Assembly (NCBI RefSeq): GCF_013408655.1 | Contig: NZ_JACCBP010000002.1 | Coordinates: forward strand, 434,001-498,000 | Length of the DNA stretch: 64,000 bases | From: Pigmentiphaga litoralis | GTDB taxonomy: Bacteria > Pseudomonadota > Gammaproteobacteria > Burkholderiales > Burkholderiaceae_B | Direction of reading: 5' to 3' | Part shown: positions 25,187-33,525 of the stretch, piece after piece | Position numbering within the stretch: position 1 is the stretch's first letter | Layout of the letters: the number at the start of each line of letters is the position of its first letter | Position numbers and translations under genes: made by a program | The notes under the pieces: model-generated | Databases searched by the model: none | Told to the model about the DNA's origin: nothing | Seen by the model: the letters and a program-made list of their open reading frames with translations, nothing else

Positions 25187-26197
25187 TTACTCCGCAGTAA
25201 TGTTGGATTTCTTGACGACGTCCGCCCAACGCTGAGCGTCCTTGCCGATCAGGTCGCGAAACTGCGCCGGGGTGGACGTCGCGGGAACCATGCCTTGCGC
25301 TTCGAATGCCGTGGCCAGATCCGGCGCCTTCAACACGGCGGCGATTTCGCGATTCATGCGTTCGATGATGGCGGGCGGCGTGCCTTTGGGGGCCAGCACG
25401 CCGTACCACATGTCCACGTCACCGCCCTTCAGGCCAGCCTCGGCCAGGGTGGGGACGTCGGGCAGTTGGGGCAGGCGTTTGGCGCTGCCGGTGGCAATCA
25501 CTTTGAGCTTGCCGGCTTTGATCTGCGGGAGGGCGACATGCACGGGAAGGAACATGTAGTTGATGCGGCCGCCAAGAATGTCGGTCACGGCGCCTGCGGT
25601 GCCCTTGTAGGGCACTTGCATCATGTCGGTGCCGGTCTGCTGCAGGAACAGCGCCATCGACAGATGGTGGGGCGTACCCACGCCCGGCGTGCCGTAGTTG
25701 AGCTTGCCGGGCGCAGCTTTGGCCGCGGCCACGACTTCGGCAACAGTGTTGGGCGCTTGGGACGGATTGGCCACCAGGAGCAGCGTGCCCCAGGACGTCA
25801 GACCGACCGCGTCGAAGTCATTGACGGGGTCGTAGGGCAGGGACTTGTACAGGCTCCGGTTCATGACCAGGGTGTTGACCTGGACCATGAAGGTGTAGCC
25901 ATCGGGCTGCGCGCGCGCGGCGCGCTCGCTGCCGATGTTGCCGCTGGCGCCCGCGACGTTCTCGACCACCACGGTCTGGCCCAGGCTCTTGGGCAAGTGC
26001 GCGGCCAACTGACGCGCCACCAGGTCAATGCCCGTGGCGGGCGTGTACGGCACGATGAAGGTAATGGGGCGCTCGGGCCACGCGGCCGATGCGCTCAGGC
26101 TGGCAAGCGCCAGCGCGGCGCCGGCCAGCGGACGGGCGAGCGATGCGAAGGAAAGGCGGGCCGGTGCGAGCGAACCGAACATGCGGTGAAGGATCAT
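25187..26197 (-). CDS. Bug/TctC-family periplasmic solute-binding protein
   Basis: 336 residues from the ATG at 26197, with GGAG 5 nt upstream. Signal peptide to SASAA, then WPERPITFIVPYTPATGIDLV, 'VENVAGASGNIGSERAARA' and 'QPDGYTF'. 'PATGIDLVAR' replaces the usual 'GG..D..AR'. Second receptor of the same cluster, between the FAH hydrolase and the isomerase genes; it lies 234 bp upstream of the isomerase ATG. Confidence 0.93.
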   Translation of the reverse strand: MILHRMFGSLAPARLSFASLARPLAGAALALASLSASAAWPERPITFIVPYTPATGIDLVARQLAAHLPKSLGQTVVVENVAGASGNIGSERAARAQPDGYTFMVQVNTLVMNRSLYKSLPYDPVNDFDAVGLTSWGTLLLVANPSQAPNTVAEVVAAAKAAPGKLNYGTPGVGTPHHLSMALFLQQTGTDMMQVPYKGTAGAVTDILGGRINYMFLPVHVALPQIKAGKLKVIATGSAKRLPQLPDVPTLAEAGLKGGDVDMWYGVLAPKGTPPAIIERMNREIAAVLKAPDLATAFEAQGMVPATSTPAQFRDLIGKDAQRWADVVKKSNITAE

Positions 26198-26226
26198 GAT
26201 GTCTCCGGATAATTGTTATGGGGTCG

Positions 26227-26335
26227 AGCAGATCAGACAGGTCAGGCAGATCGGGCAGGTCAAGCACGTCAGGCAGATCGTGCAGATGAGGCAGGTCGTG
26301 CAGATGAGGCAGGTCGTGCAGATCGTGCAGGTCCG
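26227..26335. repeat. Short tandem repeat, CAGGTCGTGCAGATGAGG type
   Basis: About a dozen 9-bp units of the kind CAGATCGTG/CAGGTCGTG/CAGATGAGG run through this gap; two 18-bp copies of CAGATGAGGCAGGTCGTG are adjacent and identical. It lies between the FAH hydrolase and Bug genes, in what should be the intercistronic RNA of the operon. Confidence 0.75.
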
Positions 26336-26387
26336 GCCGCTCATGCCAGCCGGGCGGCGTGCCTTGGTCGGCCGCCGCCGCGCCGTC

Positions 26388-27086
26388 TCAAACGATCTTG
26401 ACCGACAGGCTGCCCAGGCCTTCGACCGTGGCCGTCATCGTCTCGCCCGGCTTGACCGCGCCCACGCCCTCGGGCGTGCCGGTAAAAATGATGTCGCCCG
26501 GTTCCAGCCGGAAATACCGCGACAGGTCCGCCACGGTTTCGGCCACCGACCAGATCAGCATCGACGTGCGGCTGTGCTGGCGCTGCGCGCCGTCGACATG
26601 CAACGACAGTGCGGCGTCGTGCGGGTTGCCGGCAGCAGCGACCGGGCGCAGCGGGCCAACGGGTGCGGACGCATCGAAGGCCTTGCCGATTTCCCAGGGG
26701 CGGCCCATCTCACGCATCTTCATCTGCAGGTCGCGCCGGGTCATGTCCAGACCCACGCCGTAGCCCCACACGTGGTCCAGTGCCGATTCCACTGGAATGT
26801 TCTCGCCGCCCTTGCCGATGGCCGCGACCAGTTCGACTTCGTAGTGGTAGTTGCCGGTCAGGGTGGGGTAGGGAACCGACAGGGTGTCGCCCTCGGCCAC
26901 CGGAATGACGGCGTCGGCTGGCTTGCAGAAAAAGAAGGGCGGCTCGCGATCGGGGTCGAAGCCCATCTCGCGTGCATGGGCGCCGTAGTTGCGGCCCACG
27001 CAGTACACGCGGCGGACAGGAAACAGATCTTGCGACCCCACCACGGGGATGGCGACGGTAGGCGAAGGAGTGACAACGAAAGCCAT
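26388..27086 (-). CDS. FAH-family hydrolase, fumarylpyruvate-hydrolase-like
   Basis: 232 residues; AAGGAC precedes the ATG at 27086. 'RRVYCVGRNYGAHAREMGFD' and 'PPFFFCKPADAVIPV' are typical of the short FAH proteins of the gentisate route (NagK type). Metal ligands are the Glu pair in YEVELVAAIG and an Asp in GLDMTRRDLQ. It would cleave the C-C bond of fumarylpyruvate (or a related diketo acid) to fumarate and pyruvate. First gene of the minus-strand cluster that includes the isomerase, ALDH, ThDP enzyme and two receptors, and divergent from the LysR gene. Confidence 0.87.
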   Translation of the reverse strand: MAFVVTPSPTVAIPVVGSQDLFPVRRVYCVGRNYGAHAREMGFDPDREPPFFFCKPADAVIPVAEGDTLSVPYPTLTGNYHYEVELVAAIGKGGENIPVESALDHVWGYGVGLDMTRRDLQMKMREMGRPWEIGKAFDASAPVGPLRPVAAAGNPHDAALSLHVDGAQRQHSRTSMLIWSVAETVADLSRYFRLEPGDIIFTGTPEGVGAVKPGETMTATVEGLGSLSVKIV

Positions 27087-27304
27087 GCGGGTGTCCTTGA
27101 AGGTGGTCGGCGAATGCGCCGCCAGCAGCGTCGGGACAGACGGAAGGCAACCCTGGCGCAGGCAAGGTCGTGACGGGCCCGTCCGTGATCGACCCGGGCC
27201 TGCATGCTGCGTGGGCGCTGTCTGGCGCTCCACGCGGTCTCCGTCTGGCCACCGTGCATCGGCGGGCGCATTTTTTCAGCAGTATGGCCAAACAGATATG
27301 CCAA

Positions 27305-27319
27305 AAACAATGATTGTTT
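27305..27319. promoter_or_regulatory. Palindrome in the LysR/FAH divergent region
   Basis: AAACAAT-G-ATTGTTT is a perfect 7-bp dyad in an A/T-rich island in the 282-bp intergenic region. It is followed by TATACT at 27329-27334. It is a natural candidate for the binding site of the adjacent LysR protein or a shared operator. Binding is inferred from position only. Confidence 0.5.
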
Positions 27320-27368
27320 ATGATTATCTATACTGTGGAGCGTATACCTATGCCTGAAAGGCCGCCCC

Positions 27369-28310
27369 ATGGATTGGACTCACCGCCTGCGTCTGCGCAA
27401 TCTGCAGATGTTGATCAGCCTGGCCCACACCCGAAACATCAGCCATTCGGCGGCGGCGCTCAATACCACGCAGCCCGGGTTGTCGAAGTGGCTCAAGGAC
27501 CTCGAAGACGATATCGGCCTGCCGCTGTTCGAGCGGCATGCGCGCGGTCTGCGGCCCACCCCACATGGCGAAGCGCTGATCGCCCATGCCAAGCGGCTGG
27601 ACGTGCAGCTGGATCGGGCGCGCGCCGAAATGGATGCGCTGCGCGAAGGCGGGAGCGGGCAGGTAATGATCGGGACATCGGGCGCGTCGGCGCCGGGTAC
27701 CGTGCCCCATGCCGTGCTGATGCTGCTGGAGCGGATGCCGCAGGTGCATGTGAAGCTGGTCGAAGGCACGCTGGACACGCTGCTCGAGCAACTGGTGCGC
27801 GGCGATCTGGACGTGGTGGTCGGCCGCAGCGCGACCGAACACCTGGACCCGGCCATTTTGACCGAACGGCTGTATCGGGAATCCATCCACTTCATTGCCC
27901 GGCCCGATCACCCGCTGTTCGAGCAGGACTCGATGGATTGGGACGATGTGTTGGCCTACCGCTGGATCATGTGGCCGCGTGGCACGCCGATCCGCAATGC
28001 CCTGGACGCCGCGCTGGCGGCTGCGGGCCGCGCGCCGCGCAACGACCTGGAATCGGCGTCGGCCACGCTGAACGTCACGCTGCTGTCGCACAGCGACATG
28101 ATCGGGGTCGCATCACACGGCGCGGCGATCCGGCACATGATGCTGAAGGCGCTGCGCATCCTGCCCATTCCACTGGAAGGCTATGGGTCGGTGTCGATGT
28201 ATTGGCGGAACGATCCGTACCGGTCGGCGGCGGTGGACGAATTGGTCGATTGCGTGCGCAAGGCCGCGAAGGAGCATGGCGAACACCCGGTCGGAACGGG
28301 CCCCGCTTGA
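27369..28310 (+). CDS. LysR-family regulator of the divergent catabolic cluster
   Basis: 313 residues; AAAGG precedes the ATG. The helix-turn-helix is RNISHSAAALNTTQPGLSKW, followed by the linker helix and a periplasmic-binding-protein-like effector domain (from about residue 95, GQVMIGTSGASAPGTVPHAV). It is transcribed away from the FAH-isomerase-ALDH-ThDP genes, the normal arrangement for a LysR activator with an aromatic or organic-acid co-inducer. It ends 11 bp from the convergent serine-hydrolase gene. Confidence 0.92.
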   Translation: MDWTHRLRLRNLQMLISLAHTRNISHSAAALNTTQPGLSKWLKDLEDDIGLPLFERHARGLRPTPHGEALIAHAKRLDVQLDRARAEMDALREGGSGQVMIGTSGASAPGTVPHAVLMLLERMPQVHVKLVEGTLDTLLEQLVRGDLDVVVGRSATEHLDPAILTERLYRESIHFIARPDHPLFEQDSMDWDDVLAYRWIMWPRGTPIRNALDAALAAAGRAPRNDLESASATLNVTLLSHSDMIGVASHGAAIRHMMLKALRILPIPLEGYGSVSMYWRNDPYRSAAVDELVDCVRKAAKEHGEHPVGTGPA

Positions 28311-28321
28311 CTTCCCGTCCC

Positions 28322-29386
28322 TCACTTCCGGCTGGTCTGCTCCGCCAGCATGGTCTGCGTGATCGCCCGGCCGACCTGCTCGAACGCCTTGGCGGCGACC
28401 TTCGATTCGTCCATCTCTTCCGCACAGGCCACGACCACGATCGCGTTGCGGCCGTTGTCTTGCGGATTGATCACGCCGGCATGGCACGCCCGTTCATGCT
28501 GCGTGCCGGTCTTGTGAATGAAGCGCACCGTGCGCGGCAGGCCTGCTTCAAGGCGGTACGCGTCATAGCTGTCGTACTTCATGTTTTTGTAAAGCGCGGT
28601 CAGGTGTTGCGGCTGCTTGAGCACCTTGCCGGTCACCAGCTTTTCCAGCATGTCGCCATACGCGGTCAGCGTCACGGCGTTCATCTCTTTGGCGTAGTAG
28701 CGGTTGTAGGCGTCGTCCATGCTCGTGGCCTTCAGCTCGCCCGGCTCCAGCGACAGCGCGCGCCGGAAGGCCGTGACCCGCTCCGCGCCCATGGGGGCGC
28801 CCGCCACTTCGACCATCTGTATGTTGGTCAGCTTGCTTGCATCGGGGTGCAGCTCGCGATAGACCTCGTACCTGACCTGCGTGAAGTTCGTGATCTGCTT
28901 GAAGCCGCGGGACCCCAGGTAGTCGCGCGCCCGGCGGTTGACGGTGTCTTCGCCAATGGCGCGCACCAGCATGTTGGCCGCGGTGTTGTCGCTTTCCATC
29001 AGCATCTTTTTCAGCAGCTGATCCAGCGTGTAGCGTGTGCCGGTCTTTTGCCAGACCACATTGCCGGACCCGTCGATCTTGTCGGTGTCCTGCAAGGTCA
29101 GGGATTCATTGAGCCGGTGGGATCCCGCTTCGACTTCCTGCAGCACCGCCAGAGCGATCGGCAGCTTGACGGCGGATCCCAGATACCAAAGGCGGTCCGC
29201 TTCGTAGTTCAGAGACTTGCCGTCATCCAGGCGTTTCACATAGACGCCAATCTTGCCGGGCGTGTCCTGGTCAATGCGTTCGATGCGCGATTCGAGGGCG
29301 TCGGTCCAGTCCGCATACGCGGGCTCAAGGGCGAGCAGCCCCAGTGCGAGGGACAGCGACCGGAATAAGGTCTGCGGTGGGATCAT
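28322..29386 (-). CDS. Secreted serine hydrolase of the class A beta-lactamase fold (paralogue 1)
   Basis: 354 residues; AAGGG precedes the ATG at 29386. Signal peptide to about AYA. Motifs: S71-A-V-K74 (SxxK), S132-D-N134 and HKTGT near residue 312. The stretch between SDN and KTG is about 180 residues, longer than in normal class A enzymes, and I see no ExxLN omega-loop motif, the deacylation Glu. So it is more likely a PBP-like or other serine hydrolase than an active beta-lactamase. The preceding paralogue's 3' end overlaps this start by 62 bp in another frame, indicating tight coupling. Confidence 0.83.
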   Translation of the reverse strand: MIPPQTLFRSLSLALGLLALEPAYADWTDALESRIERIDQDTPGKIGVYVKRLDDGKSLNYEADRLWYLGSAVKLPIALAVLQEVEAGSHRLNESLTLQDTDKIDGSGNVVWQKTGTRYTLDQLLKKMLMESDNTAANMLVRAIGEDTVNRRARDYLGSRGFKQITNFTQVRYEVYRELHPDASKLTNIQMVEVAGAPMGAERVTAFRRALSLEPGELKATSMDDAYNRYYAKEMNAVTLTAYGDMLEKLVTGKVLKQPQHLTALYKNMKYDSYDAYRLEAGLPRTVRFIHKTGTQHERACHAGVINPQDNGRNAIVVVACAEEMDESKVAAKAFEQVGRAITQTMLAEQTSRK

Positions 29387-30614
29387 GAAACCCTTCGATG
29401 GTGAGTAGGCCGGATGTCCGTAATGCCTCACCCACTTGTTTCAAGGCCCGGTCCGAGCGCGCCACCGACAGGTCGCCCCGTGTGCAGGCGGCGATCACGA
29501 TCCGCTTGCCCGGGTAGGCCGTGGGTTCGGTAATGATCCCCGAGTCACAGGTGCGCGCGCGCTGCGTGCCGGTCTTGTGCGCAAATACGGCGGGGGGCGC
29601 AAGGCCGGCCTTGATCCGTTGCTGGCCGGTCTGCACCCGCCGCATGACGTCAAGCAGGTAGGCAGTCGATGTCGGAGCAAGAATCTTTCCCGCCATCAGC
29701 TTGGCCAGCAATTCACCATAGGCATCGAGCCGCGCCGAGTTCAGATGCGTCGCGTAATACGCTTCGAATGCCGCGCCCACGGTCTTGACCTGGAACTGTT
29801 TGGGGGGCGTCTGATACAGATCGGCCAGGATCTCAAGCCGGGCGGAGTCGGTCCGCTGCTTTTTAAGCAAGAGGAAATCCGATCCTGACAGCTGCATCGC
29901 GGCGGGCACGATCTGGCTGTACGCATGCCGCCGCACGTCGGCCAGCGAAGTGATGCGCTGGAAGCCTTTGGGGATGATGCTGCGCACCAGCGCGTTCACC
30001 TCGTTGATGCCAACCATGTCGATCAGCATGTCGCTGGCCGTGTTGTCACTGTGCACGATCATCTGTTCTATCAGATACCGCAGGGTCAGTTTGGTGCCAG
30101 GCGGATGGCTGTTGGTCTCGCCGGTGCCGTCGACATAATCCGTTGCGCGCAGGGTGAGCGTGCTGTCCAGCGTGTGTTCGCCGCGCTCGATCGTGCGCAA
30201 TACCGTCAACGCGATGGGAATCTTTACCGTCGACGCCAGATACCAGGTTTCCTCGGCGTGATAGGACGCTTCAACCCCCGTGTCCAGATCCCGTACATAG
30301 ACGCCGATCGCACCGGGAAAGCGTGCATCGACCCGCGCGAGTTCGGTCACCAGGCGCGCCGGCCAGTCGGCGGCGGCTGCGGTGGAAGCGGCGGGTGCGG
30401 TCGATGAAGCAGGCGCTGCAGATCCGGCAGGAGCATTCGGGGACTTGGGCAATGCCTGAGGCACGGAGGGTGCAGGTGGGGGCGCTACCGGCAATGCGGT
30501 GGCAGCCGCCACGGGCGAAGCCGTGGTCGCCGCGGCCCCTGCCGCCGCATGTGCAGCGTTCAGCGTCAGCGTCAGGGCCAGGCCGGCGCCGGACGCAGCA
30601 AGGGCGCGCTGCAA
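29325..30614 (-). CDS. Secreted serine hydrolase of the class A beta-lactamase fold (paralogue 2)
   Basis: 429 residues if a TTG at 30614 is the start; a CTG at 30668, preceded by AGGAG, would add 18 residues (KRHSSPPRTRP...) that give a proper basic signal n-region. Signal hydrophobic core is LALTLTLNAAHA. A 55-residue Ala/Pro/Ser linker leads to the domain: STVK, HSDN and HKTGTQ motifs. It is clearly homologous to the downstream gene (shared 'VYVRDLDTG', 'PGTK..L..LIEQMI.HSDNTA', 'HKTGTQ.AR.C'). It likewise lacks an ExxLN box. Substrate unknown; a periplasmic peptidoglycan or ester hydrolase is possible. Confidence 0.8.
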   Translation of the reverse strand: MQRALAASGAGLALTLTLNAAHAAAGAAATTASPVAAATALPVAPPPAPSVPQALPKSPNAPAGSAAPASSTAPAASTAAAADWPARLVTELARVDARFPGAIGVYVRDLDTGVEASYHAEETWYLASTVKIPIALTVLRTIERGEHTLDSTLTLRATDYVDGTGETNSHPPGTKLTLRYLIEQMIVHSDNTASDMLIDMVGINEVNALVRSIIPKGFQRITSLADVRRHAYSQIVPAAMQLSGSDFLLLKKQRTDSARLEILADLYQTPPKQFQVKTVGAAFEAYYATHLNSARLDAYGELLAKLMAGKILAPTSTAYLLDVMRRVQTGQQRIKAGLAPPAVFAHKTGTQRARTCDSGIITEPTAYPGKRIVIAACTRGDLSVARSDRALKQVGEALRTSGLLTIEGFHDPTADLIPVAVPRTGAARP

Positions 30615-30851
30615 GGGTCGCGCGTGATGGGGAGGACGGGTACGAGGGGGCGAGGAATGGCGTTTCAGTGCAGCTCCTGTCGGCTAGGTGAAAGAAGCTG
30701 TATATGACCTGAATGCTGCTCAGGCGTGCAGGCGTGCGCGTAAGAAGTTGTGACTAACGCCCAACTGCGCCTGAATGACGACGGGGCCGACGAATCACCC
30801 GTCAGCCCCGCGCTTGCCTCGGGCCTTCGGCCGGCCACGTCTGCGTGCAGC

Positions 30852-31322
30852 CTACTTCTTGTCCTTTTCGTCTTTCACGCGATACACCAGCACTGCCGTA
30901 CCGGCCAGCGACAACACCTTGGCGGTCACGCTGCCCAGCAGCAGGCGGGACAGGCCGCTGCGGCCGTGGCTGCCAATGAAGATCAGGTCCGCGCCGGATT
31001 CCGCAGCCGCCTGGACAATGCCATCGGCCACATTGAAATTCGACACCGACAAGGACGTGGCCTTGACGTCGGCCGTGTCGGCGCGGCTCATGACGGCGTC
31101 GATGTATTTGGCGGCCTGCTCGGACGAGGCCTTTTCATACGCGTCATCGGTGATCGCATAGGCCGCAGCCATGCCGTCGAAACCGATGGTCGCGGCAAAC
31201 GGTTGCGTGACGTGCAGCGCCACGACTTCGGCATTGACCGAGCGGGCGAACATGACGCCAGCATTGGCGGCTTGCGAGGACAGCGGCGAGCCGTCGGTGG
31301 GAATCAGGATCTTCTTGAACAT
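30852..31322 (-). CDS. Universal stress protein (UspA family)
   Basis: 156 residues, one Usp domain. N-terminal 'MFKKILIPTDGSPLSSQAAN' and the C-terminal ATP-binding pattern G-x2-G-x9-G-S seen in GSHGRSGLSRLLLGSVT place it in the nucleotide-binding branch. AGGAG is upstream of the ATG. It is monocistronic by spacing (98 and 237 bp on each side). Role in stress tolerance inferred from family. Confidence 0.93.
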   Translation of the reverse strand: MFKKILIPTDGSPLSSQAANAGVMFARSVNAEVVALHVTQPFAATIGFDGMAAAYAITDDAYEKASSEQAAKYIDAVMSRADTADVKATSLSVSNFNVADGIVQAAAESGADLIFIGSHGRSGLSRLLLGSVTAKVLSLAGTAVLVYRVKDEKDKK

Positions 31323-31420
31323 GGTGGCTACTCCTCACAGTGACTCATCAACCGCAGGATACCCCGTTTGCGCCAGGGGCGAACCCCCTGGAAGGGTCCC
31401 GCCGCAACCCTGTAGCAACC

Positions 31421-32095
31421 TCAGGCCAGTACCTTGCGAAGGAAGGCCGAGATATCCGCCAGTTCCGGCACGCACACCGAATGCGGCATGGGATAGGTAT
31501 GCCATTCCACTGGATAACCCAGCGCGGTCAGGCGATCGCGCGACGCTTCGGCCCGCGCCAGCGGCACGACCGGATCACTCGTGCCATGGCCCATGAACAC
31601 CGGCGTGGCCGCATTGGCCGGGCTGCGTTCGGCGTCCAGCAGGTCGGCAATCGGCAGGTAGCCCGACAAGGCGACCAGGCCAGCCAGTTTCTGCGGATGG
31701 CGCAGGCCGGTATGCAAGGTCATGGCGCAGCCCTGCGAAAAGCCGGCCAGCACGATGTGTTCGGTCGCGATGCCGCGGGCGTTTTCGCGCGCGATCAGGC
31801 GTTCCACGTGCTGCTGCGATACCCGGATGCCGGCTTCGTCTTCGCGGCGCGTCAGGTCGGCCAGCTTGATGTCGTACCAGGACCGCATCGACATGCCACC
31901 GTTGATGGTGACCGGCTGGATCGTGGCATGCGGGAATACGAACCGCACGGCGGGAATGCCTTGCAGGTTCAGTTCCGGCACGACCGGGAAGAAGTCATTG
32001 CCATCGGCGCCCAGGCCATGCAGGAAGATCACTGCGCGGGTCAGTTCCGGGCCGGTGGTGGTTTCGATGGAGTCGAGAAGCGGGGTGTCGGTCAT
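31421..32095 (-). CDS. Carboxylesterase/lysophospholipase-type alpha/beta hydrolase
   Basis: 224 residues (family 215-225). Nucleophile in GFSQGCAMTL, Asp in GTSDPVVPL and His in PMPHSV; 'AVIFLHGLGADGNDF' is the oxyanion-hole strand. Matches the cytoplasmic carboxylesterase/lysophospholipase-II group. The ATG at 32095 is 41 bp from the mog stop, so it is in the same minus-strand block as mog and darP. Confidence 0.92.
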   Translation of the reverse strand: MTDTPLLDSIETTTGPELTRAVIFLHGLGADGNDFFPVVPELNLQGIPAVRFVFPHATIQPVTINGGMSMRSWYDIKLADLTRREDEAGIRVSQQHVERLIARENARGIATEHIVLAGFSQGCAMTLHTGLRHPQKLAGLVALSGYLPIADLLDAERSPANAATPVFMGHGTSDPVVPLARAEASRDRLTALGYPVEWHTYPMPHSVCVPELADISAFLRKVLA

Positions 32096-32136
32096 GGCAA
32101 GTGCTGCAGAAAAGGGTCGTGAAAGACAGGGGCCCG

Positions 32137-32799
32137 TCAGGCCGGGCGCACGGCCGTCTTGGGGCGGAATGCTTTGCACACCGCAGGATCGGTCTCGATG
32201 TACGGGCCGCCTGTCAGCTGGATGCAGTAGGGCACGGCGGCAAAGATGCCGGCGGCCACCAGCGCCTGGTCGGCGTCACGCAGGCCTTCCAGCGTTTCGC
32301 GGATGGCTTTGGGCTGGCCCGGCAGGTTGATGATCAGCGTGGCGCCGTCGGCGTCGGTCGTGCCGCGTTCGCGAATCACGGCCACCTGGCGCGACAGGAT
32401 CGCCGTTGGCACGAAGCGCAGCGAAATCTGGCGCATCTGTTCGCCGAATCCGGGCATTTCCTTGGTGCCCACCGCCAGGGTGGCTTCAGGCGTGACATCG
32501 CGGCGCGACGGCCCGGTGCCGCCCGTGGTCAGGATCAGATCGCAGCCCACCGTGTCGGCCAGTTCGGTCAGCGTGGCCGAAATGCCGGGGGCTTCGTCGG
32601 GGATCAGGCGTTCGACAAATCGCACCGGCGTCGTCAGCGCGCCTTGCAACCAGGTTTTCAGCGCCGGGATGCCCTGGTCTTCGTACACGCCCCCCGAGGC
32701 GCGATCGCTGATCGACACAAGGCCGCAGATCAGTTCGTCGGGGTGCGAACGTTCGATGCGGGCGGTCGAAGCGGAAGGTTCGTGCTGGGGAAAGGACAT
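32137..32799 (-). CDS. mog: Molybdopterin adenylyltransferase
   Basis: 220 residues. MoaB/Mog domain: LVSISDRASGGVYEDQGIPAL, TTGGTGPSRRDVTPEA (the GTGxSxRD loop) and INLPGQPKAIRETLEGL. It adenylylates molybdopterin before molybdenum insertion in the cytoplasm, a step required by NasA. The ATG at 32799 is preferred; another in-frame ATG at 32820 lies inside the end of darP. The stop of darP is 4 bp before the ATG, so they are coupled. Confidence 0.92.
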   Translation of the reverse strand: MSFPQHEPSASTARIERSHPDELICGLVSISDRASGGVYEDQGIPALKTWLQGALTTPVRFVERLIPDEAPGISATLTELADTVGCDLILTTGGTGPSRRDVTPEATLAVGTKEMPGFGEQMRQISLRFVPTAILSRQVAVIRERGTTDADGATLIINLPGQPKAIRETLEGLRDADQALVAAGIFAAVPYCIQLTGGPYIETDPAVCKAFRPKTAVRPA

Positions 32800-32803
32800 G
32801 GGA

Positions 32804-33433
32804 TCAATCGTCCTCGTCATCGTCGATGTCGGATTCGGTATCGCGATCCGTGTCGCCTTGCGCGTCGGCCTGCAGCCGCTTGATTTCCTGGAACAGCACC
32901 CGGAAGTGCTTGCGCTGCGGTTCGTGGCCCTGCAGCAGCGCCTTGTTCGCAGCCTGTTCCTTGCGGGCGGCGCGGATCAGCGCGCGCATCTGCTGCGCGT
33001 CGGCGGCCGGGTACAGGTTCATGAATTTGGTGAAGTGTTCGTCGTCGGCCAGCAGCTTGTCACGCCACAGTTCCAGTTGATGGAAGGCGGCGATTTCGTC
33101 TTGCGAGTCGCCTTCCCACTTGGCCAGCTGGGCCTGGATCGGGTCGATCTGCGCGTCGCGCATCAGCTTGCCGACCAGCTGCATCTGCCGGCGCTTGGCT
33201 TCGTGCGACGTGATCTTTTGCGCTTCGCGGATCGCCTGGTAGAGCAATTCGGCCAGCGGCAGCTGCTTGAGCCGCGCGGGCGACAGTTTCGTCAGTCTGA
33301 CCCCGAGTTCCTGCAGCCGCGTCGAGTCGCGCTTGAGCTGCGACTTGCTGGGCGGGCGAAGGTCAGGATTGCCGTCCTCGTCGATGCGGACGGGCGGGTT
33401 GGTATCGATCGGAACGAAACTTTTGCGGGACAT
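32804..33433 (-). CDS. darP: Ribosome-associated protein DarP (YjgA/DUF615)
   Basis: 209 residues: SKSQLKRDSTRLQELG, 'LAELLYQAIREAQKITSHEAKRRQMQ' and 'LELWRDKLLADDE', characteristic of the DUF615/DarP family that acts in 50S subunit assembly. The tail is an Asp/Glu-rich stretch (TESDIDDDEDD). It is divergent from pmbA across a 92-bp gap, a gene order conserved in beta- and gammaproteobacteria. Confidence 0.95.
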   Translation of the reverse strand: MSRKSFVPIDTNPPVRIDEDGNPDLRPPSKSQLKRDSTRLQELGVRLTKLSPARLKQLPLAELLYQAIREAQKITSHEAKRRQMQLVGKLMRDAQIDPIQAQLAKWEGDSQDEIAAFHQLELWRDKLLADDEHFTKFMNLYPAADAQQMRALIRAARKEQAANKALLQGHEPQRKHFRVLFQEIKRLQADAQGDTDRDTESDIDDDEDD

Positions 33434-33525
33434 GGAAAGCCAATGGACAAAGAGAGGGTGTCACTTGTTGGCTATGATAACTGTCTCGCTCCGATGCCGG
33501 GGCCGCCTCCTTTGCAAAGACACCG

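Noticed and set aside
28322..30614. Beta-lactam resistance genes
   Set aside because: The fold and three motifs are there but the ExxLN deacylation motif is not visible, so calling resistance would go beyond the sequence.
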